Shown here piece by piece: positions 33,525 through 36,900 of a stretch of DNA of 36,900 bases. The translations under genes and the position numbers were made by a program. Source of the stretch: Candidatus Bathyarchaeota archaeon (GTDB lineage Archaea > Thermoproteota > Bathyarchaeia > Bathyarchaeales > Bathycorpusculaceae); NCBI GenBank assembly GCA_022865455.1, contig JALHSY010000038.1, positions 1-36,900 of the forward strand, given 5' to 3'. Numbering within the stretch: the stretch's first letter is position 1; each line of letters starts with the position of its first letter. The notes beneath the pieces were generated by a model. That model ran no database searches. It saw only the letters and a program-made list of their open reading frames with translations, and was not told where the DNA came from.

Positions 33525-34362
33525 TCTTCTTCACCTTGATTTGGCTTTCAAGTTCCTTCAGCTGTTCATCCAAGATTTTGACAGCTTCAGTCAATATCTT
33601 TTCAGGCGGAAGCGCACCCGTAGAATCCAGACTGAATATAAAAGCATTTTCTTCTCCGCCGACCTCTATCGCTGGAGGGTTTTGCGGACAAGCGTTAACG
33701 CAGTCTTGGCAGAGGGTGCACGCCATCAAGTCGCGAACTACTATCTTATTTTCAGACTTGGCCAGAACTCTCTTGGGGCAGATTTCAGCACATTTCCCAC
33801 ATGCGTCGCAACGTTTACTGGCGATGGTCATCCTTGGAAAATACTTGTATGCGCACATTGAAACTGGCTGCCACTTGGCGTGATTCTTTCCTTTACCGAG
33901 CCTTACGTAAGCCTCTAACCTCAGCTTCTGTTCTTTAGCCAGCTTTATCAGCGGAATCTTGTCGCTGACTGGCACTATCTCCGGGTTTTCGGAGACCAAG
34001 TCGCCTGAATAGACTGTTCTTGTTCCTTCTTTTGCCTCAGCGTCTAGAGTAAGCGTGACTCTGCAGAGGTTGCATCCGAACTCGCTCTTGCACGAGCACT
34101 CCTCAGGCAAGTTGTAGCTTTTGAGGTCAGTTTTGAGAGGGACAAGCCCAAGCCTATGAGCTATGATTTCGTCTTGAAGCACCGAAGAATTCTCGAGCAC
34201 TACAATGTCATCCACAGCCATGGATGGGACTTCAGAAGTAACCGTCCGTCTTAAGGCGTTCATGAAAGGGATATCAACGTCCCGGATAAGTAAACGTATG
34301 TTTCTATCGTCTCTTTCAAGCACTTTTATTTCCACTTGTTTGGACACTCCGTATCGTACCAT
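33511..34362 (-). CDS. rpoD: DNA-directed RNA polymerase subunit D (Rpo3) with two [4Fe-4S] cluster motifs
   Basis: The 283-residue homologue of eukaryotic Rpb3 and bacterial alpha, needed for polymerase assembly with RpoL. The dimerisation core shows IPFMNALRRTVTSEVPSMA and QDEIIAHRLGLVPLKTD. An inserted ferredoxin-like domain carries two full Cys sets: 185, 188, 191, 195 in CDACGKCAEICP and 215, 218, 221, 225 in CTLCQDCVNACP, so two [4Fe-4S] clusters could bind. Some archaea keep one or none. The start at ATG 34362 was preferred over TTG 34383 on family alignment; neither has a clear ribosome site. A 78-base gap separates it from uS11. Confidence 0.96.
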   Translation of the reverse strand: MVRYGVSKQVEIKVLERDDRNIRLLIRDVDIPFMNALRRTVTSEVPSMAVDDIVVLENSSVLQDEIIAHRLGLVPLKTDLKSYNLPEECSCKSEFGCNLCRVTLTLDAEAKEGTRTVYSGDLVSENPEIVPVSDKIPLIKLAKEQKLRLEAYVRLGKGKNHAKWQPVSMCAYKYFPRMTIASKRCDACGKCAEICPKRVLAKSENKIVVRDLMACTLCQDCVNACPQNPPAIEVGGEENAFIFSLDSTGALPPEKILTEAVKILDEQLKELESQIKVKKSEES

Positions 34363-34440
34363 GTTAACTGCTGTGCCGTTCAATAGAATATTGGTGCATT
34401 ATTTCAATTTTTCTATTAACAGAAGAAAAGCGCGAATCTG

Positions 34441-34845
34441 TTAGACTCTTCTTCCTCTTCTGCCACCAGGTCTGCGCGTTCCATCATGCGGAACAGGCGT
34501 AACCTCTTCGATACGTTCTATGCGGAAACCTGCCCTAGCTAGGGCTCTTATGGCTGCTTGTGCACCTGGACCTGGCGTTCTTGGCCCCGATCCTCCAGGG
34601 GCTCTCACCTTGATGTGTATGGCTGTTATTCCCTTGTCCTTGGCCACTTCAGCTGCGGCTGAGGCTGCGCGCATCGCAGCATATGGTGAAGATTCCATTC
34701 TGTCCGCCTTCACGAACATCCCGCCAGATGTTCTGGATATGGTTTCTGCACCTGAAATGTCCGTTATATGGATTAAGGTGTTATTGTACGAGCTGAAAAT
34801 GTGAACAACGGCCCATTTCTCGTTTCTCTTGCTGGCTCCGCTCAT
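34441..34845 (-). CDS. rps11: 30S ribosomal protein uS11
   Basis: A 134-residue small-subunit platform protein. The sequence [21 protein letters not shown] (about 15-35), [20 protein letters not shown] (about 91-110) and the C-terminal [15 protein letters not shown] are diagnostic. It overlaps the uS4 gene by ATGA (34842-34845). The uS13-uS4-uS11-RpoD order is conserved across archaea. Confidence 0.97.
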   Translation of the reverse strand: MSGASKRNEKWAVVHIFSSYNNTLIHITDISGAETISRTSGGMFVKADRMESSPYAAMRAASAAAEVAKDKGITAIHIKVRAPGGSGPRTPGPGAQAAIRALARAGFRIERIEEVTPVPHDGTRRPGGRRGRRV

Positions 34846-35414
34846 CGCTCTTCCCTCGTTCGCGCTTCTTCTGATGGTCTTTCAGTTGTCACTACGGCAG
34901 ATACTGTTTGGCGTAGAGGATGACTTGGGATTGCAAACGGGCTTTGAGGTGTGTATGTCATCTGGCTTTCTTCAGCCTTTGCCACAATATAACTTGGCAC
35001 GGTAATTCGCTTCTTTCCTATCGTTATGTGGCCGTGAGTTATCAGTTGACGAGCCTGATGGATGGTTTTAGTCAAGCCTTTGCGGAAAACGATTGTTTGC
35101 AGCCGGCGTTCAAGGACGTCTTCTATCGTTAAGTCCAAAATGTTGTCCAAAACTGCTGTTTCGCTCAAAACACCAAGTTTCTTCAAGCGCGCCAGACGTT
35201 CGTCTTCCCTTCTCTTCCGCATTTCGGGTGGTTCACCTATGAGCGAACGTGCTACACCTCTGAAATTGGACAACATCGTCTCATGACGCCACAGCTCATG
35301 CTTGTTTCGCAACCCGTACTGTCCCAAAAGCTTGAGTTCCTCTTGCAGGGTGTCGGTGCGCCATGGGAAACGCGGCGTGTCATACTTCTTCCTTTGCTTT
35401 TTCGGGTCACCCAT
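34842..35414 (-). CDS. rps4: 30S ribosomal protein uS4
   Basis: A 190-residue primary rRNA-binding protein. It begins [18 protein letters not shown], has the S4 RNA-binding domain (about 103-170) with [22 protein letters not shown] and [16 protein letters not shown], and a Ser/Glu/Arg-rich tail. It follows uS13 after 2 bases and overlaps uS11 by 4. No unusual residues. Confidence 0.97.
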   Translation of the reverse strand: MGDPKKQRKKYDTPRFPWRTDTLQEELKLLGQYGLRNKHELWRHETMLSNFRGVARSLIGEPPEMRKRREDERLARLKKLGVLSETAVLDNILDLTIEDVLERRLQTIVFRKGLTKTIHQARQLITHGHITIGKKRITVPSYIVAKAEESQMTYTPQSPFAIPSHPLRQTVSAVVTTERPSEEARTREER

Positions 35415-35416
35415 AG

Positions 35417-35896
35417 CTACCTGCTCTCCGTTGCGGCTGGTCTCTGCATGAGCGTCTTCTTTTTGACTCCAAGGGCTTTCCCTGCTCTTCCAGTGGTCTT
35501 AGTTCGTTGTCCACGCACCTTCAAGCCGTAGGCGTGGCGGTATCCTCGCCATGACTTTATTTCTTTCATCTGTTCTATGTCCATCTTCGTTCTCAAGACG
35601 AGGTCGGCGCTTATCAGGTGCACGTCTTTGCCATTTTCCACATCTTTTCTTCTGTTTAGAAGCCAGCTTGGCAGTCCGAATTTAGCTGGATCCTTGGCTA
35701 TCTCTTCGACTCTTTCAATTTCCGCTTCTGTAAGAAATCCTGCTCTCTTGTCTGGGTCGATCTCTGCTTTCTTTAATATTGCGTTTGCCAGTCTTGCGCT
35801 TATCCCTTTAATCTTCGTTAATGCGTAAGATGTTTTCAGAGTACCGTCTACGGTAGCATCAATTATCCTCAATATGTAACGGTATTCTTGTGACAT
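35417..35896 (-). CDS. rps13: 30S ribosomal protein uS13
   Basis: A 159-residue small-subunit head protein and first gene of the superoperon that runs to 23.1 kb. Landmarks are YRYILRIIDATVDGTLKTSYALTKIKGI near the start, the helix-two-turn-helix region, and WRGYRHAYGLKVRGQRTKTTGR near 117-138. A TATA box (35950-35958, minus strand) about 55 bases upstream of the ATG marks the likely start of the whole transcription unit. Confidence 0.97.
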   Translation of the reverse strand: MSQEYRYILRIIDATVDGTLKTSYALTKIKGISARLANAILKKAEIDPDKRAGFLTEAEIERVEEIAKDPAKFGLPSWLLNRRKDVENGKDVHLISADLVLRTKMDIEQMKEIKSWRGYRHAYGLKVRGQRTKTTGRAGKALGVKKKTLMQRPAATESR

Positions 35897-35949
35897 TGGT
35901 CGACATCCGTGCGATTTGCCTTAGGCTAACAACGAAATGAGACCTATTT

Positions 35950-35958
35950 TATTTAAAT
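35950..35958 (-). promoter_or_regulatory. Putative TATA box of the uS13 superoperon
   Basis: On the minus strand the bases read ATTTAAATA inside a longer AT-only run. Transcription would begin near 35925, about 30 bases before the uS13 ATG. Confidence 0.55.
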
Positions 35959-36402
35959 CTTCCTAACGGGAGAGACATGACAACCTGATGGAAAGCACAT
36001 TTTCACTTCAACCGTGCTGGTTTGTCTGCTGGCGCCGCCGTTATTGACGGATCTACATGCAACGAGGAATAGCCGTCGATATCAGTGTGGCTGATTGAAA
36101 ATTCTCCAAAATTAACGAGTGGAGTATTGCAGAAATCAAAAGCCAGTCAGCTTCTGAAATTCATGGGAGACAGCGACACAATCAGAAGGGAGGACGAAGG
36201 AAGTCTGACGGCAAAAGCAAGCATTCATGGTTTAAGCGCCACTTCTCATGCCATAGTACAAAAGGGAATAATAAGTCATAAATCGTATCGTTCTTGTGAG
36301 AGCTTTCAGCTCACAAACGTAACGTTTTGGGACTTTACCCGGGTGAAGCTGATGTCTTGCAAGGAGTGTTCTGTAGAGGAGTACATTGCAGCTTGGCTTA
36401 GA

Positions 36403-36439
36403 AGTAGTAGGCCTCGAGAATTTTTCAAATCCTACTACT
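36403..36439 (+). repeat. Inverted repeat, 9-bp perfect stem
   Basis: AGTAGTAGG at 36403-36411 and CCTACTACT at 36431-36439 are exact reverse complements with a 19-base loop. It overlaps the end of the doubtful 36085-36441 frame and could be part of a structured RNA. Confidence 0.6.
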
Positions 36440-36453
36440 AGTTACTTGTAAGA

Positions 36454-36489
36454 AGAAGAAGAGGGTTGTTTTTTTCACTCTCTTCTTCT
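36454..36489 (+). repeat. Inverted repeat with a 10-12 bp stem and T-rich loop
   Basis: AGAAGAAGAG (36454-36463) pairs exactly with CTCTTCTTCT (36480-36489); two further pairs (one G-T wobble) extend the stem. The loop holds a run of seven T. It follows the preceding hairpin by 14 bases. The purine/pyrimidine-only arms are unusual and could also form a triplex-like or transcription-pausing element. Confidence 0.6.
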
Positions 36490-36549
36490 ACTTGTCACAA
36501 TCAAGTTTTCAGCCGGCCCCCATGGTCGTTGAGACTAGTATCGCATAAT

Positions 36550-36570
36550 AAAAAAAGAATCCTTTTTTTT
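36550..36570. terminator. Bidirectional poly-A/poly-T terminator-like palindrome
   Basis: AAAAAAAG (36550-36557), a four-base loop and CTTTTTTT (36562-36569). Runs of seven or eight T on both strands fit archaeal intrinsic termination. On the minus strand it lies about 70 bases beyond the stop of the truncated gene at the right edge; on the plus strand it would end any RNA from the inverted-repeat region. Confidence 0.5.
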
Positions 36571-36637
36571 GATGTTTATACAATTTATTAATACACTTTG
36601 TTGATACTTATGATGATGAGTCTCTTCATTGCCCCGG

Positions 36638-36900
36638 CTAACGTTTCTTCTTCAACTCATTCTCAATCTCGTTTCTCAAAGCGTCATCTTCTATTCTGGG
36701 AAGCAACTGCAAAAGCCTTCCTAGCACGCTGTATTCATCATCCTCATTGCCCAGGTGATACCAGAATTCTCCCTGACGCAGCCACGCCAACAACACACGG
36801 CCTTCAGTTTCAGCTTCACCCTTGCGAGCTGCAGGCTCTGGAAACCTCACTGCCCCAACTTCCACGCAGGCCCTCATGAACTTTTCAAAAGCCTCAGTAA
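36638..36900 (-). CDS. Unrecognised protein, 3' part only (5' end beyond the window)
   Basis: The frame is open to the window edge, so the visible 87 or so codons are the C-terminal part of a longer gene. The Met at 36877 is probably internal. Visible are FMRACVEVGAVRFPEPAARKG, then ETEGRVLLAWLRQGEFWYHLG, an acidic stretch GNEDDEYSVLG, and a leucine-rich amphipathic helix ending in basic residues (NELKKKR). It is probably mostly helical and cytosolic. I do not recognise the family and infer no function. A terminator-like palindrome follows the stop. Confidence 0.5.
   Translation of the reverse strand, partial: TEAFEKFMRACVEVGAVRFPEPAARKGEAETEGRVLLAWLRQGEFWYHLGNEDDEYSVLGRLLQLLPRIEDDALRNEIENELKKKR

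Larger units (their letters stand above)
35960..36637. other. Gene-poor stretch of about 680 bases with several inverted repeats
   Basis: No recognisable gene lies here. It contains a nested inverted repeat at 35979-36026 (GACAACC/GG-TTTGTC around AGCAC/GTGCT). Further right are TTGTGAG/CTCACAA (36294-36316), AAACGT/ACGTTT (36314-36326), AAGCTG/CAGCTT (36346-36394) and two stronger hairpins listed separately. A GTG-started frame of 118 codons (36085-36441, plus strand) covers much of it but resembles no known family. The density of inverted repeats suggests a structured RNA or regulatory region rather than a protein gene. I found no hallmark of tRNA, SRP RNA or RNase P RNA. Confidence 0.45.

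Noticed and set aside
36085-36441. A 118-codon plus-strand frame starting with GTG
   Set aside because: There is no ribosome site, no recognised domain, and the DNA is full of inverted repeats. It is kept only as part of the gene-poor stretch.
1-36900. CRISPR arrays, transposases, prophage or toxin-antitoxin genes
   Set aside because: No regularly spaced direct repeats, integrase/transposase motifs or toxin-like pairs were seen on either strand.

Overview
The window is an archaeal chromosome segment. The evidence is eukaryote-like ribosomal proteins (eL43, eS8, eL18), RNA polymerase subunits Rpo3/RpoD and Rpo10/RpoN, the exosome, SBDS, a KEOPS Pcc1 subunit, prefoldin, the proteasome and mevalonate-route lipid enzymes. 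Gene order and content (the S13-to-GluRS superoperon next to an SMC-ScpA-ScpB cluster, plus archaeal pilus ATPase and platform genes) suit the TACK/Thermoproteota side, perhaps Bathyarchaeia. That taxonomic guess is inference. I see no rRNA, tRNA, CRISPR array, insertion sequence or clear mobile element. The segment is gene-dense, with many 1-4 bp stop/start overlaps and frequent GTG and TTG starts.

Layout. Positions 1-3.4 kb, minus strand: a type IV pilus/Tad-like assembly module (secretion ATPase, then two T2SSF membrane platform proteins). 3.5-3.9 kb, plus strand: a small zinc-ribbon protein. 3.9-7.0 kb, minus: 6-phospho-3-hexuloisomerase, then an ECF transporter energizing module (EcfT, EcfA, EcfA) with no substrate-binding S subunit nearby. 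7.1-13.3 kb, minus: an RNA and protein quality-control run in transcription order proteasome alpha, SBDS, Rrp4, Rrp41, Rrp42, eL43, Pcc1, prefoldin beta, DUF3194, DHH phosphoesterase.

13.4-17.2 kb is a small redox/oxygen-defence neighbourhood. It holds a Rieske ferredoxin, a His/Cys-rich mini-protein, and a flavodiiron protein followed directly by a DUF438-hemerythrin-PAS protein. Divergent from these, across one shared AT-rich promoter, is an HTH regulator with a cysteine-rich tail. 17.2-22.7 kb, plus: DUF2096, SMC, ScpA and ScpB (a chromosome-condensation set), followed by ribosomal protein eS8.

23.1-35.9 kb, minus: a long superoperon read from 35.9 kb leftward: uS13, uS4, uS11, RpoD, eL18, uL13, uS9, RpoN, enolase, uS2, MEMO, mevalonate kinase, isopentenyl phosphate kinase, type 2 IPP isomerase, prenyl synthase, GluRS, SRP19. 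It couples translation and transcription machinery to isoprenoid lipid synthesis. 35.96-36.64 kb is a gene-poor stretch with several inverted repeats, followed by the 3' end of an unrecognised minus-strand gene.

The observation I rate highest is that two genes (the pilus ATPase and scpA) have conserved-looking N-termini with no ATG, GTG or TTG. Each has a strong Shine-Dalgarno sequence 8-9 nt before an ACG codon; in scpA the ACG overlaps the smc stop as TAACG. These are candidate ACG initiation codons, or else sequence errors.
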